A DNA stretch of 64,000 nucleotides from Paractinoplanes lichenicola (GTDB lineage: Bacteria; Actinomycetota; Actinomycetes; Mycobacteriales; Micromonosporaceae): the NCBI RefSeq assembly GCF_016785085.1, contig NZ_JAENHO010000008.1:1-64000 (forward strand). Reading direction: 5' to 3'. Positions 8,367-16,624 of this stretch are shown here, in pieces (positions within the stretch are counted from its first letter, which is position 1; the number at the start of each line of letters is the position of its first letter). The translations under genes and the position numbers were made by a program. A model generated the notes under the pieces. It did no database searches and had not been told where the DNA came from. It was given only the letters and a program-made list of their open reading frames with translations.

Positions 8367-10276
8367 CCGGGTCCTGGTCCTCCACGCACGACCGGCTGCT
8401 GATCGTCGGCGGCACCGGCCTGCTCGACGGCTTCCGGGTCGGCGTGGCCGCGAGCCGGGCCCCCGGCGGCGGCATACCGGCGTTGCTGCGTGCGCGGGAG
8501 GTCGCGCCGGTCCGGGTCATGCCGCTGGGCGAGCTGCCCGAGGGGATGGTGGCGGTCGGGGAGGCGCTGGCCGACCGGCTCCGGCTGACCGAGACGGGCA
8601 GTCAGCCGTGGCAGCTGACACCGACGCCGGCCACGCCGGCCGCGGTCGCCACCATCGAGCCGATAGCCGACAGCACCCTCAAGAAGGTGATCGAGGAACT
8701 GGCCCGGGCCACCGACGTGGCCGGCCGGGTGGTGCACCTCGAACCGGGCGACGCCTCCTCCTGGCTGGACGTGGACGGCTCCGCCATGCGTATCCGCGAG
8801 GCGACCGACGCTCGCGGTGAGGCGTTGAGCGGGCTGGTCGAGATCACCGAGCAGACCGAGCTGATGCTCTTCGGCAGCCGCGCCGGCGTCGACATCGTCG
8901 TGCTCGCGGACTGCAGCGGCTCGATGGTCGCCGATGACATCGTGACCCGGACGAACCTCATCGGCCGGCGGGCCGGGACCCCGATCAAGCGCAGCGAGGT
9001 CCAGCGCGTGTCGTTGCTGGAGCTTCTCGAGGCCCGGAAGCGGGTCGCCGGACGGGTTTCGCGCATCGCCCTGGTCAAGTTCACCCACCAGAGCACGTCG
9101 GTGTTCCCGCGGGGCGGGGGCATGGCCGAGATGGACGCCGGTTCCGATCCGGCGGTCTTCGACGAGTTCGAGGAGGCGATCAACCAGCTGGTCCCGCGCG
9201 AGCGGTCGGGCACCGACATCGGCCAGGCGCTGCACTTCGCGTCCGAACTGCTCTACCGGTACGGCGTACCGGGCAACGATCGCCTGATCGTGCTGGTCAG
9301 CGACGGGGCACACCTGACGTCGAAGGGTGAGGACAAGACCGGTGAGGTGGTCAACGGCACCGACGAGCCGGTACTGCTGATGGAGGAGTTGCACAGGACT
9401 TCCGGGATCCGGCTGCACGCCATCGGCATCAGCGACCGGGACCTCTTCGAGACCTGGTGGAAGCAGCGGTACGGCAACCGGCCGCAGGAGGCCAGCATCG
9501 TGCCGAACCATGAGCTGCTCCGGGAACTGATCGAGGTGGGCGGCGGGGAACGGGCCCAGATCGGCGGCATGGAAGTGCTCGAGAAGTACTTCAGCGGACT
9601 CGGGACGGGCGCGAGCCGGGGAGTCGGGCGGCCCGCCAAGCCGCGCCTGCCCGCCCTGCAACCCGAGCTGGGCGAGGCCCTGCGCCGGGTCGGCCAGGTC
9701 GACCCGCAGACCCGGCACAGCATCGAGCAGTTGGCCGACCGCATCCGCGGCGTGTACAGCCTGTGCGTGGCGGCCAGCCGGCGCCGCGACGTGGGCCGGT
9801 TGTTCCAGCCCTCGGAACGCCAGTTGTACGACCTGGCCGACCTGGGCCGCCTGGTGTCGCGCCGGCTCGACTTCGTCGGCTGGATCTCGTCGGTCTACAA
9901 GGTGTTCAGCGAGAACCTGGACGAGCGGCTGCGACCCGGTTCGGCCGAGCCGTACCCGATTCGAGAGATCGTGGCGCTGCTCGGCCCGGACAGCGAGTTC
10001 GACCGGCTGTTCGCGCTGCGCCACGACGAGGTGCACGACCGCCCGGGTCAGCAGGCGCACACCTGGGCCGGCAAGTTCTACGCCAAGTGCACCCGGCGCT
10101 ACGCGCTCGACCCCGAGGACGCCGCCAACTGGGCCAGGGTGCAGCTCGGCGCGCTCGAGGTGCTGCTCGGCGCGCTGGTCAGGGTCGAGCAGGTGATCAA
10201 CCGCGCCGAGCCGGACGACCCGGACGACGAGCCCGAGAACGAGGACGAGCCCGTCGTCCTGTGGCCGGTCAGCTGA
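8363..10276 (+). CDS. vWA-domain protein with N-terminal Cdc48-N-like region
   Basis: 637-residue cytoplasmic protein. The first 100 residues contain a beta-rich segment (EVAPVRVMPLGELPEGMVAV) that resembles the N-terminal substrate-binding barrel of Cdc48/VCP; this is tentative. The centre is a von Willebrand A domain with a metal-site motif DCSGSM, later Thr (SGTDIGQAL) and an Asp strand (LIVLVSDGAH). The C-terminal 240 residues are all-helical. Third gene of the operon, ATGA-coupled upstream. Its stop overlaps the convergent E1-like gene by 8 nt. vWA proteins of this kind often assemble chaperone- or AAA-linked complexes. Confidence 0.7.
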   Translation: MTGSWSSTHDRLLIVGGTGLLDGFRVGVAASRAPGGGIPALLRAREVAPVRVMPLGELPEGMVAVGEALADRLRLTETGSQPWQLTPTPATPAAVATIEPIADSTLKKVIEELARATDVAGRVVHLEPGDASSWLDVDGSAMRIREATDARGEALSGLVEITEQTELMLFGSRAGVDIVVLADCSGSMVADDIVTRTNLIGRRAGTPIKRSEVQRVSLLELLEARKRVAGRVSRIALVKFTHQSTSVFPRGGGMAEMDAGSDPAVFDEFEEAINQLVPRERSGTDIGQALHFASELLYRYGVPGNDRLIVLVSDGAHLTSKGEDKTGEVVNGTDEPVLLMEELHRTSGIRLHAIGISDRDLFETWWKQRYGNRPQEASIVPNHELLRELIEVGGGERAQIGGMEVLEKYFSGLGTGASRGVGRPAKPRLPALQPELGEALRRVGQVDPQTRHSIEQLADRIRGVYSLCVAASRRRDVGRLFQPSERQLYDLADLGRLVSRRLDFVGWISSVYKVFSENLDERLRPGSAEPYPIREIVALLGPDSEFDRLFALRHDEVHDRPGQQAHTWAGKFYAKCTRRYALDPEDAANWARVQLGALEVLLGALVRVEQVINRAEPDDPDDEPENEDEPVVLWPVS

Positions 10277-11486
10277 CGGCCGGGATGGCGGTCTTCACGT
10301 TGCCGGTCGGCGTCGCCGTGCGCCAGCCGGAATCCGGGGTGCCCGGCATCAGCATCAGCCCGTGCCGTCCCTCGCCGTCCTGCACCACGACCGCGCAGCC
10401 GGCCCGGATGCCCAGGTCAGCCGAGGCGATCTCGCCCGCCGGGCCGGTCACCTCGTCCTCCACGGCCAGCAGCCGTACGGCTTGCGGGGTGGTCTCGCCG
10501 GTCGAGCGCGGCCACGGGCCCCCGCAGCCACTGCAGCGCGGGGCGGCCAGCCACACCGACTCGGTCGCGCCCACCCGGCACATCTCGGTGCAGCGCACGC
10601 AGGCCATGCTCACGACGGCCGGCTCGGACAGCATCAGCCAGCCCGTGCCGAGCTTGTCGCGCAGCCGGGTCACCAGGCCGGCCAGCCGCTCGGGCAGTTC
10701 GGGGAGCTCACCCAGCACGGGCAGGACGGCGTGCTGGCCGGGGCATTCGGGGTCGACCGGCAGCACCGCCGTGCTCAGCACCGGCCGCCGCACGTTGCCG
10801 TAGGCGCGCAGCCCGGTCCACTCCCGATCGCCCAGCGCGACCTGGATGACCTGCTCGGCCATGAGCGCGCCCAGCGTCGCGGCCGAGGTCTGGATGGCCG
10901 GGATGATCGAGGCGGCCTCGGCGGCGCGCGCGTAGGCCCGGCACGAGCCGATCGACACCCGGCCCGGGTTGAGGCACCGATAGCAGACCGCGCCCGTGAC
11001 CCCGGCGAACACCGACAGGTTGTATTCGGCGGCGGCGAAGCCACCCTCGATCATCGGCCGGCCGTGGATGCGGCAGCGCTCGGCCAGCCACGCCCGCGCC
11101 GACACGCTGTCGACGGCCGAGACCACCACGTCGGCCCACCGGATCACCGCGTCGCCGGCCGACTGCACCAGCATCTCGGCGTAGCGCACGACCGGCTCGG
11201 CGGCGGTGGCGATGGTCGCGGCCCGGTCGGCCACCACGGGCGCCTTGCCGGTGCCGAGCCGCTCGACCTCGGCCGGGGCCGGGAAGAACGGCGAGCGGGT
11301 GGCGTTGTGGCCCTCGAACTCGTCGTAGTCGACCAGCAGCAGGTGGCCGACGCCGCTGAGGGCCAGATTCTGCACGACGTTCTGGCCCAGCGCGCCCAGG
11401 CCGATCACGGCGACCCTGGTGCGCTGCAGGACCTCGGGGTCGTAGCCCGCGAGCTGTGAGCGGCTGTGCAGCCCGGTCGCGGTCAC
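10269..11486 (-). CDS. E1-like (ThiF/MoeB) ubiquitin-activating enzyme
   Basis: 405-residue ThiF-fold enzyme, expected to adenylate the C-terminus of the ubiquitin-like protein encoded at 13399-13671. The Rossmann nucleotide loop is VAVIGLGALGQN (around residue 30), followed by the acidic strand LLLVDYDEFEGHN. Downstream are VCYRCLNPG and GSCRAYARAAEAASIIPAIQ, the usual place of the catalytic Cys region. An extra C-terminal part holds Cys pairs (CVRC, CSGCGG) that may bind zinc. The GTG start overlaps the previous gene's stop (GTGA). Last gene of a ten-gene operon running from 18399. Confidence 0.85.
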   Translation of the reverse strand: MTATGLHSRSQLAGYDPEVLQRTRVAVIGLGALGQNVVQNLALSGVGHLLLVDYDEFEGHNATRSPFFPAPAEVERLGTGKAPVVADRAATIATAAEPVVRYAEMLVQSAGDAVIRWADVVVSAVDSVSARAWLAERCRIHGRPMIEGGFAAAEYNLSVFAGVTGAVCYRCLNPGRVSIGSCRAYARAAEAASIIPAIQTSAATLGALMAEQVIQVALGDREWTGLRAYGNVRRPVLSTAVLPVDPECPGQHAVLPVLGELPELPERLAGLVTRLRDKLGTGWLMLSEPAVVSMACVRCTEMCRVGATESVWLAAPRCSGCGGPWPRSTGETTPQAVRLLAVEDEVTGPAGEIASADLGIRAGCAVVVQDGEGRHGLMLMPGTPDSGWRTATPTGNVKTAIPAVS

Positions 11487-11749
11487 TGGCTGTGCTTCTT
11501 GCACGTGCACGAACCCACCTCCATCCCGGTCAGGTAGCACCGGGCCTTGGCATTGGCTGTCTGAGCGGAGAACTCCACCGCGCCGTCGCCCTGGCCGAAC
11601 GGCGGGAGCGGCTGTTTCGGAGCCGGGTGGACGGGTGGCTTGTCGGTGCGGCTGATGACCTCGAACGTGGGCTTCTTCGGCCGGGTCAGCGCCTTCCCGA
11701 GGATCGCCAGCACCAGGATGATCAGGAGGATGACGATGAAGGTGCCCAC
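11483..11749 (-). CDS. Small single-pass membrane protein
   Basis: 88-residue protein with an N-terminal transmembrane helix (FIVILLIILVLAILG) followed by a basic, Pro-rich cytoplasmic stretch and a C-terminal Cys cluster (CYLTGM, CTCKK). Family not recognised. GTG start 3 nt after the JAB stop; 4-nt overlap with the E1-like gene. Its fixed place between JAB and E1 and its membrane anchor suggest it tethers the conjugation machinery, or is itself a modified target. Confidence 0.65.
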   Translation of the reverse strand: MGTFIVILLIILVLAILGKALTRPKKPTFEVISRTDKPPVHPAPKQPLPPFGQGDGAVEFSAQTANAKARCYLTGMEVGSCTCKKHSQ

Positions 11750-11752
11750 TCG

Positions 11753-12763
11753 TCACCGTCCCGGCGTCCGAGGTGCCGGGTTCTCCGGCGGGGCGGCCTC
11801 GGGTGGCGGCCCGTCGAGAGTGAACGACTCGACCCGGTAGCGCCGGCCGTCGTCGTCCAGCCACAACTCGACCGGCACGGCCGAGCCCGCCGCGGGACGG
11901 ATCACGGTCACGGTCGTACCGGGAACGAAGTGGCCGTTGATCTGCCACAGCACGTCGTCGGGGGAGTCGGTGCGCACCGAGCAGCGATAGGCCGTGGAGT
12001 CGGGCGACAGGGGACAGGCGAACGTCAGGCGGGGCCGGCCGTCCGCGGGAATCCGGTTGTTGATCGTGTTCGCCAGATGCCGGAAGCCGAAGGCGATCGC
12101 GACCAGCACGAGGACCAGCGCCAGCAACAGGGCCGCCGCCGACCGGCTGATCCGCGGGCGGGACAGCGCCCGGCGGTTCGCCGGCTGCGGGGGAGGCTGA
12201 CGAGGAGCCTGCTGCGGCGCGGCCGCTCCGCCTCCACGCGACATCTCCTGCGCCGGGATCGAAGCCGGTCCGACATAGACGCGGCCCCAGTTCCGGTCGG
12301 AGCGGGCGAAGACGAGGATGCCCACGTGCCGCTCGTCGGTCCAGGTCGACTGGTTCTGCCGGTCGGTGCCGCTGTAGGCGCTCGGCCCCGGATGACTGTG
12401 CCACCACCCCACCGGGTCGCAGGTGGGATGGGCCCGGGCGCCCTCCTCCTTGAGCCGCTGGGTCAGGTCGGCCGACAGCCGCAGCTCGCCGTGCCCGCCC
12501 GCCTCCGGCGGCGCCGCCACGGCCGCCTGCACCAGCGTGTACGCCCCGTCGGCGTCCTCCAGCACCCGGCCGACCAGCATGCCCCCGGTCTCGCGGGGCA
12601 GCGCGTGGTGCGCCCACCCGCGCAGCGTCGCCAGCACGTCGGGGCCGACCAGCACGGTGTGGCCGCCGGGCACGGCGAACACCCAGTGCTGCGGGAACAG
12701 GGCCCGCCGGCGGAACGGCGGCCCCTGCTCCTCGCGGAGGATCTCGAACTCGACCCCGCTCAC
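11753..12763 (-). CDS. JAB/JAMM-type deubiquitinase-like peptidase, membrane-anchored
   Basis: 336-residue protein. Residues 1-150 form a JAB metallopeptidase domain with upstream Glu (PRETGGMLVG) and metal motif HSHPGPSAYSGTD. The loop between the second His and the Ser is one residue shorter than the usual JAMM H-x7-S spacing. A Pro/Gln-rich linker leads to a transmembrane helix (LLLALVLVLVAIAFGF) and a C-terminal beta-rich domain of about 110 residues, presumably outside the membrane. Predicted role is to trim the ubiquitin-like precursor or remove it from targets. GTGA overlap with the E2 gene. Confidence 0.85.
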   Translation of the reverse strand: MSGVEFEILREEQGPPFRRRALFPQHWVFAVPGGHTVLVGPDVLATLRGWAHHALPRETGGMLVGRVLEDADGAYTLVQAAVAAPPEAGGHGELRLSADLTQRLKEEGARAHPTCDPVGWWHSHPGPSAYSGTDRQNQSTWTDERHVGILVFARSDRNWGRVYVGPASIPAQEMSRGGGAAAPQQAPRQPPPQPANRRALSRPRISRSAAALLLALVLVLVAIAFGFRHLANTINNRIPADGRPRLTFACPLSPDSTAYRCSVRTDSPDDVLWQINGHFVPGTTVTVIRPAAGSAVPVELWLDDDGRRYRVESFTLDGPPPEAAPPENPAPRTPGR

Positions 12764-13395
12764 CGGAAGAACTCGATGCCGCTGTCGGCCGGCGAGCCCG
12801 ACTGGCTGATGATCTCGAAGCCGGACGCCGCCGGCGCGTCGGCCGCGGTGAGCCAGAGCGGCAGCTTGGGATAGACGATGCTCGGGTCGAGCGGCCGGTC
12901 GCCGTAGTGCCGGCGGTGATACTTGATCGCCTCGCCGTTCCAGCCCACGTAACCCCGGCCGCGGCCCTTCTCGTCCCAGTTGAGCATCCGGGCGATGTGC
13001 ATGACCAGATGCCCGAGGGTGACGTAGCCGCGCTGGTTCTTCCAAAGCTCGTCGCCGATGCAGACCGGGGCGTTCTTGAGGAAGTGCGGCGACCACGGCG
13101 CCTCGGTGATGATCCAGGAGTTCGGCGGGTTGCGCGGGTAGTCGGAGACGTCGGTGTCCAGGCCGATCTCGGTCTGCTGGGTGAACTTGCCCGGCCCGAT
13201 CAGCGTCGGGATCCGGAAGATCAGGCGGTACTTGCTGCACTTGTCGGCCGCGCCGGCCGACTTGATCTGGTGCCGGCGGGCGTTGAGGTCGGCCGTCGAC
13301 GCGTACGCCTCGGAGGCGAACGTCGCGCACTGCATGTCGGCCAGCACCTCGTAGTCGAAGCGCCGGCGTTGCAGCAGCTCGGCGGGCTTGGCCAT
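12760..13395 (-). CDS. E2-like (UBC-fold) ubiquitin-conjugating protein
   Basis: 211-residue protein with a bacterial E2-like core. The strand-rich segment KYRLIFRIPTLIGPGKF leads to YPRNPPNSW and then PVCIGDELW; Cys112 is the predicted thioester Cys. The canonical HPN is not seen, as in other divergent bacterial E2s. ATG start with GGGAGG upstream inside the end of the UBL gene, 3 nt after its stop. It sits between the ubiquitin-like and JAB genes, giving the UBL-E2-JAB-E1 order known from bacterial ubiquitin-like operons. Confidence 0.8.
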   Translation of the reverse strand: MAKPAELLQRRRFDYEVLADMQCATFASEAYASTADLNARRHQIKSAGAADKCSKYRLIFRIPTLIGPGKFTQQTEIGLDTDVSDYPRNPPNSWIITEAPWSPHFLKNAPVCIGDELWKNQRGYVTLGHLVMHIARMLNWDEKGRGRGYVGWNGEAIKYHRRHYGDRPLDPSIVYPKLPLWLTAADAPAASGFEIISQSGSPADSGIEFFR

Positions 13396-13398
13396 CGG

Positions 13399-13671
13399 TC
13401 AGACCTCCCGGGCGCCGGTCGTGGTGTGGTCGACCATCAGCGTCTCGCCGCCCGTGATGCCGGCCGCCGCGAGCGTGGTGTCGTCGAGCAGCTGCTTGTT
13501 CGAGTTCGCGTCGCGCAGCCGGTATTGCGTGGTGTTGCCCGGCGAGGGGATGAAGTTGGCCCGGATCATCTCGGTGATCAGGGTCTTCGCGGTCGCGTCG
13601 CCGGGCACGGCCGCGGTGATCCGCCGGTCGGACTCGGTCGGGTGGATGAAGGTGAGCTGGATCTTGTCCAT
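13399..13671 (-). CDS. Ubiquitin-like modifier protein (YukD/Ub-fold)
   Basis: 90-residue beta-grasp protein: opening strand IQLTFIHP, helix region AKTLITEMIRANF, and closing motif LAAAGITGGETLMV, typical of small bacterial ubiquitin-like proteins. The C-terminus is TTTGAREV, with one Gly at position 86 followed by four residues and no terminal diglycine, so activation would need removal of AREV, presumably by the operon's JAB. ATG start with AGGAAAGG upstream. Expected to be activated by the E1-like and transferred by the E2-like protein. Confidence 0.8.
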   Translation of the reverse strand: MDKIQLTFIHPTESDRRITAAVPGDATAKTLITEMIRANFIPSPGNTTQYRLRDANSNKQLLDDTTLAAAGITGGETLMVDHTTTGAREV

Positions 13672-13705
13672 GTCGGAGCCTTTCCTGGGTTGGGGGTGAG
13701 GCCGC

Positions 13706-14788
13706 CTAGCGCGGTGTCTCGAGCCCGGCCAGCAACGCGTCGGCGTCGGACCGGGCGGACGGGTCGGTCTGCGTCGCCTGGGCCACGATCCGATGGATCT
13801 CGGCGCGGTCCTCGGCGCGGTCGTGCCGGCGCAGCCGCAGGGTGAGCGCGGCGGCCAGGTCGAGGCCGATCTCGGCCCGTTGCCGGCCGGGCAGCGTGAC
13901 CCGGGCGTCCAGCGCCTGCCGGAGCAGCTCGATGCCCTCGTCGACGCGGTCCCGGCCGTCCGGCGCCGGGCCGTGGCAGAGCAACATGCCCAGGGCGGCG
14001 CTCTCGCGGGCCCACACCGGGCCGAACGCGACGGCGGCCGCCATGGCCTCGCGCAACTCGGCCTCGGTCTTGCGATAGAGGTCGTGCAGGGTCGCCTCCG
14101 GCGCGTGGCCGCGGGCGGTCAGGCGGGCCGCCTGGAACATCAGATATTGCGCCCGGTGGCTGTGCAGCAGGCTCTTGCCCTCGGGCGCCCGCGGATGCCG
14201 CTGGACCAGATCGGTGAGAAGAGCGATTCCTTCCGCGTACGCCCGGTCGTCGCGGCTCTGCTCGGCCCGCCGGCTCAGCGCGTCGACCAGCTCGTCGACC
14301 ACCGCGAGGGCCAGGACGGGATCGATCGCCGGGTCGGTGACCGCGTCCTTGAGCAGCGCCAGCGCCGGGCCGGGATCGCCGGTGGCCAGGATCGACCGGG
14401 CCTGTTCGACGGCGGCGTCCGGATTCCGGGGCAGGGAGCGGGTCGGCTCGGCCGGCTCCTTCCGCGTCTGCGGTGGGGCCGTCGGCTTCTCCTGGCGTGG
14501 GGGCGTCGGCTTCTCTTGGCGTGGGGGTGACGGCGTTTCTTGGCGTGGGGGCGTCGGCAGGGTGCGGCGCAGGGGTGCGGGTGGGGGAGTCGTGGCGCGG
14601 CGGCGCTTGGCGTAGACGGTCGTCGCGATGCCCCCGGCCACCGCCGCGATGATCACCGCGAGCGGGCCGCTCACCCCGATCACGACCAGCAGCACACCGA
14701 TCACCAGGGCGGGCAGCACCGTCCGGGCGGCGACCCGCAGGTGGGCCCGCTCCCGGTCGCCGAGCCGCCGCGTCAGGTCACGGCGCAT
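13706..14788 (-). CDS. Membrane-anchored TPR-like repeat protein
   Basis: 360-residue protein. Two adjacent hydrophobic helices near the N-terminus (residues 20-60) anchor it, followed by a basic turn and a Pro-rich linker with repeated TPPRQEKP units. The remaining 240 residues are helical Ala/Leu/Arg-rich hairpins that look like TPRs. ATG 14788 overlaps the PP2C stop by 11 nt. Probably a scaffold for the kinase/phosphatase and ubiquitin-like machinery; not assigned to a named family. Confidence 0.6.
   Translation of the reverse strand: MRRDLTRRLGDRERAHLRVAARTVLPALVIGVLLVVIGVSGPLAVIIAAVAGGIATTVYAKRRRATTPPPAPLRRTLPTPPRQETPSPPRQEKPTPPRQEKPTAPPQTRKEPAEPTRSLPRNPDAAVEQARSILATGDPGPALALLKDAVTDPAIDPVLALAVVDELVDALSRRAEQSRDDRAYAEGIALLTDLVQRHPRAPEGKSLLHSHRAQYLMFQAARLTARGHAPEATLHDLYRKTEAELREAMAAAVAFGPVWARESAALGMLLCHGPAPDGRDRVDEGIELLRQALDARVTLPGRQRAEIGLDLAAALTLRLRRHDRAEDRAEIHRIVAQATQTDPSARSDADALLAGLETPR
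14481..14552 (-). repeat. 24-bp tandem repeat, three units
   Basis: Three imperfect 24-bp units (14481-14504, 14505-14528, 14529-14552) encode the PPRQEKP-type linker of the membrane repeat protein. Units differ at a few positions. Length variation between strains would keep the reading frame. Confidence 0.85.
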
Positions 14789-15911
14789 CGTCGCCACCCG
14801 TGCGCCAGACCACCACGGCCGTACGGTCGTCGTGCGACCCTTGCCGCCGGTAGCGCAGCGTGTCACCGATGGCGAACGGCAGGTGCGGCACCCGCCACTG
14901 CCCGGCCAGCCACTCGCGCAGGGCGCCCGAGGTGCGCAGGTCGTTGGCGAACCCGTCGGTGCCGAACGCGACCACCCCGGCCGGGGCCACCTCGACCAGC
15001 TCGACCTGCTCCGGCTTCTCGCCCGGCATGCTGGCCGACACCACGTTGAGCGGGCCCTCGTCGGCCGTGAAGGCCTCGTCGAACCCGTCCGCGGTCATGG
15101 TGAACGCGGACACGTCGCCGACCCGGGCCATCCGGCAGCCCCGCTCGTCGAGGACGGCGACCGCGCCGACGAAGCCGACGGTCCGCGGATCCAGCCGGTA
15201 CGCCTCCTCGACGACCCGGGCCGTGCGCGTGCTGGCCTGTGCGAGCAGCTCGGCCGGATCGGGCTCGGCCTGGGGGTCGGCCTTCTCGGCCTGGGCCGCG
15301 GCGATCAGCACCGACTCGGTGAACAGGTTGGCGCCGAGCTGCGAAGCCGGCTTCGACCCGAGGCCGTCGGCCACCGCCACGTAGAGCCGGCCCGACTCGC
15401 CGACCATGAAGTTGTACGAGTCCTGCCGGGGCTGACCGGACACCAGGTGACCGGCGCCGATCAGCGAGGCCGCGGCGACCCGGAAGCCGCCCGCGCTGGT
15501 GCCGTCGAGCGCCACCGCGGGTGGGCGCAGGGCGATCGCCGGGTTGACCTGGCCCAGCTGCGGCGGGGCGGCCCGCCCGATCGTCGGCGCGGTGCCGGGC
15601 AGGTCCCTCGGGCCGGTCGGCAGGGCCGGTTCGGCGGCCGGCGCCGGGTCGACGGCCTGCGCCGGGTCGGAATCGGCTCGCTCGGGCGTCGCCGGCTCGC
15701 CCGAGGCCGGCTCCGGTGCGGCCGGGGGCCGGGGCGCCGGGTCGTGGCCGGCCGGCGGGTTCGCCCACGGGTCGACGGCGGGCGGCGGCTCGTCCACGGT
15801 CACCGGCGCGGCCGCCTCCGGCGGGCCGTCCGCGGTCACCCGCGGGTCGTCCGGGGTCTCTCGCGGGTCGTCGCGCCGCGCCGGGAAGGAGCGGCGGAAT
15901 CTCTCCAGCAT
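14778..15911 (-). CDS. PP2C-type Ser/Thr phosphatase (TerY-P triad 1)
   Basis: 377-residue protein. The first 125 residues are a disordered Pro/Ala/Asp linker; residues 140-370 form a PP2C domain with metal-binding motifs QDSYNF, VAVADGLGS, ARVGDVSAF, FGTDGFAND and the terminal HDDRTAVVVW. Expected to dephosphorylate targets of the adjacent kinase. It lies 10 nt after the vWA gene in the same operon. Kinase, vWA and PP2C together make the TerY-P triad known from tellurite/stress-type systems. Confidence 0.85.
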   Translation of the reverse strand: MLERFRRSFPARRDDPRETPDDPRVTADGPPEAAAPVTVDEPPPAVDPWANPPAGHDPAPRPPAAPEPASGEPATPERADSDPAQAVDPAPAAEPALPTGPRDLPGTAPTIGRAAPPQLGQVNPAIALRPPAVALDGTSAGGFRVAAASLIGAGHLVSGQPRQDSYNFMVGESGRLYVAVADGLGSKPASQLGANLFTESVLIAAAQAEKADPQAEPDPAELLAQASTRTARVVEEAYRLDPRTVGFVGAVAVLDERGCRMARVGDVSAFTMTADGFDEAFTADEGPLNVVSASMPGEKPEQVELVEVAPAGVVAFGTDGFANDLRTSGALREWLAGQWRVPHLPFAIGDTLRYRRQGSHDDRTAVVVWRTGGDDAP

Positions 15912-15921
15912 GGCGGCCGCC

Positions 15922-16599
15922 TCAGATCGTGATCGCGGGCAGCGGCGTGAAGTGCTCGGTCGGCGCGTCCAGGTAGAGGCCCTCCTGCTTGGCCGGGTCG
16001 GCCAGGCTGGTCGAGGTCGTCCGGATGCTGCCGATGATCGCGTTCATGATCTCCCGGACCTGGGTCACCGGGTCGCTGTTCTTGGCGATGAACGCGAACC
16101 GGGTGGCGATCTTCTGCATCGACTCCTGCTGCGCGTCGGCGAACCCGAACGTCACCACCTCGGGCGCGAACTTCCAGCTCTTGTCGGTCAGCTGGTGCAG
16201 CGCGTCGGTCCAGTCCTCGCGGGCCTGGTGCGCGCCGTCGCTCATGAAGAACACGACCGGCCGATAGACCGGGGTGCCCTTGGGCAGCGACGTCATGCCG
16301 GACTCGATGGCCTGGCGCATGCCCCGGAACGCCGCCGCGAAGTTGGTGCCGCCCTCGACCATCAGCTCGGGCAGGTGCGCGTCGGCCAGGTCGCACAGCG
16401 GGATCACGACCCGCGAGTCGTCGGAGAAGGTCATCAGGCCGACCCGGGCGATCTCGCCGACCATCGGGTTGGAGCGCATCTCGTTCTGGATGTCGGGCAG
16501 GGCCTTGTTGACGGCCTCGATGGATCCGCCGGCCATCGACGCGCTGACGTCGACGCACAGGAAGACCGGGAAGACGGTGAAGAGCTCGGACGAGGTCAC
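15922..16599 (-). CDS. TerY-like vWA-domain protein (TerY-P triad 1)
   Basis: 225-residue stand-alone von Willebrand A domain. The metal-site motif DVSASMAGGS is followed by the Thr segment EGGTNFAAAF and the strand VVFFMSDGAH, and the rest matches TerY proteins in length and layout. GTG 16599 has AAGGAG 8 nt upstream. Genes for the kinase (upstream) and PP2C (downstream) flank it. TerY-type proteins are thought to assemble metal-dependent complexes; its partner TerY-C zinc domain is encoded separately at 18049-18399. Confidence 0.85.
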   Translation of the reverse strand: MTSSELFTVFPVFLCVDVSASMAGGSIEAVNKALPDIQNEMRSNPMVGEIARVGLMTFSDDSRVVIPLCDLADAHLPELMVEGGTNFAAAFRGMRQAIESGMTSLPKGTPVYRPVVFFMSDGAHQAREDWTDALHQLTDKSWKFAPEVVTFGFADAQQESMQKIATRFAFIAKNSDPVTQVREIMNAIIGSIRTTSTSLADPAKQEGLYLDAPTEHFTPLPAITI

Positions 16600-16624
16600 A
16601 GTGATGCTCCTTGGGTTGAAAGGG

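Noticed and set aside
14481..14552. CRISPR-like array
   Set aside because: Units are directly adjacent without spacers and encode a Pro-rich protein linker.
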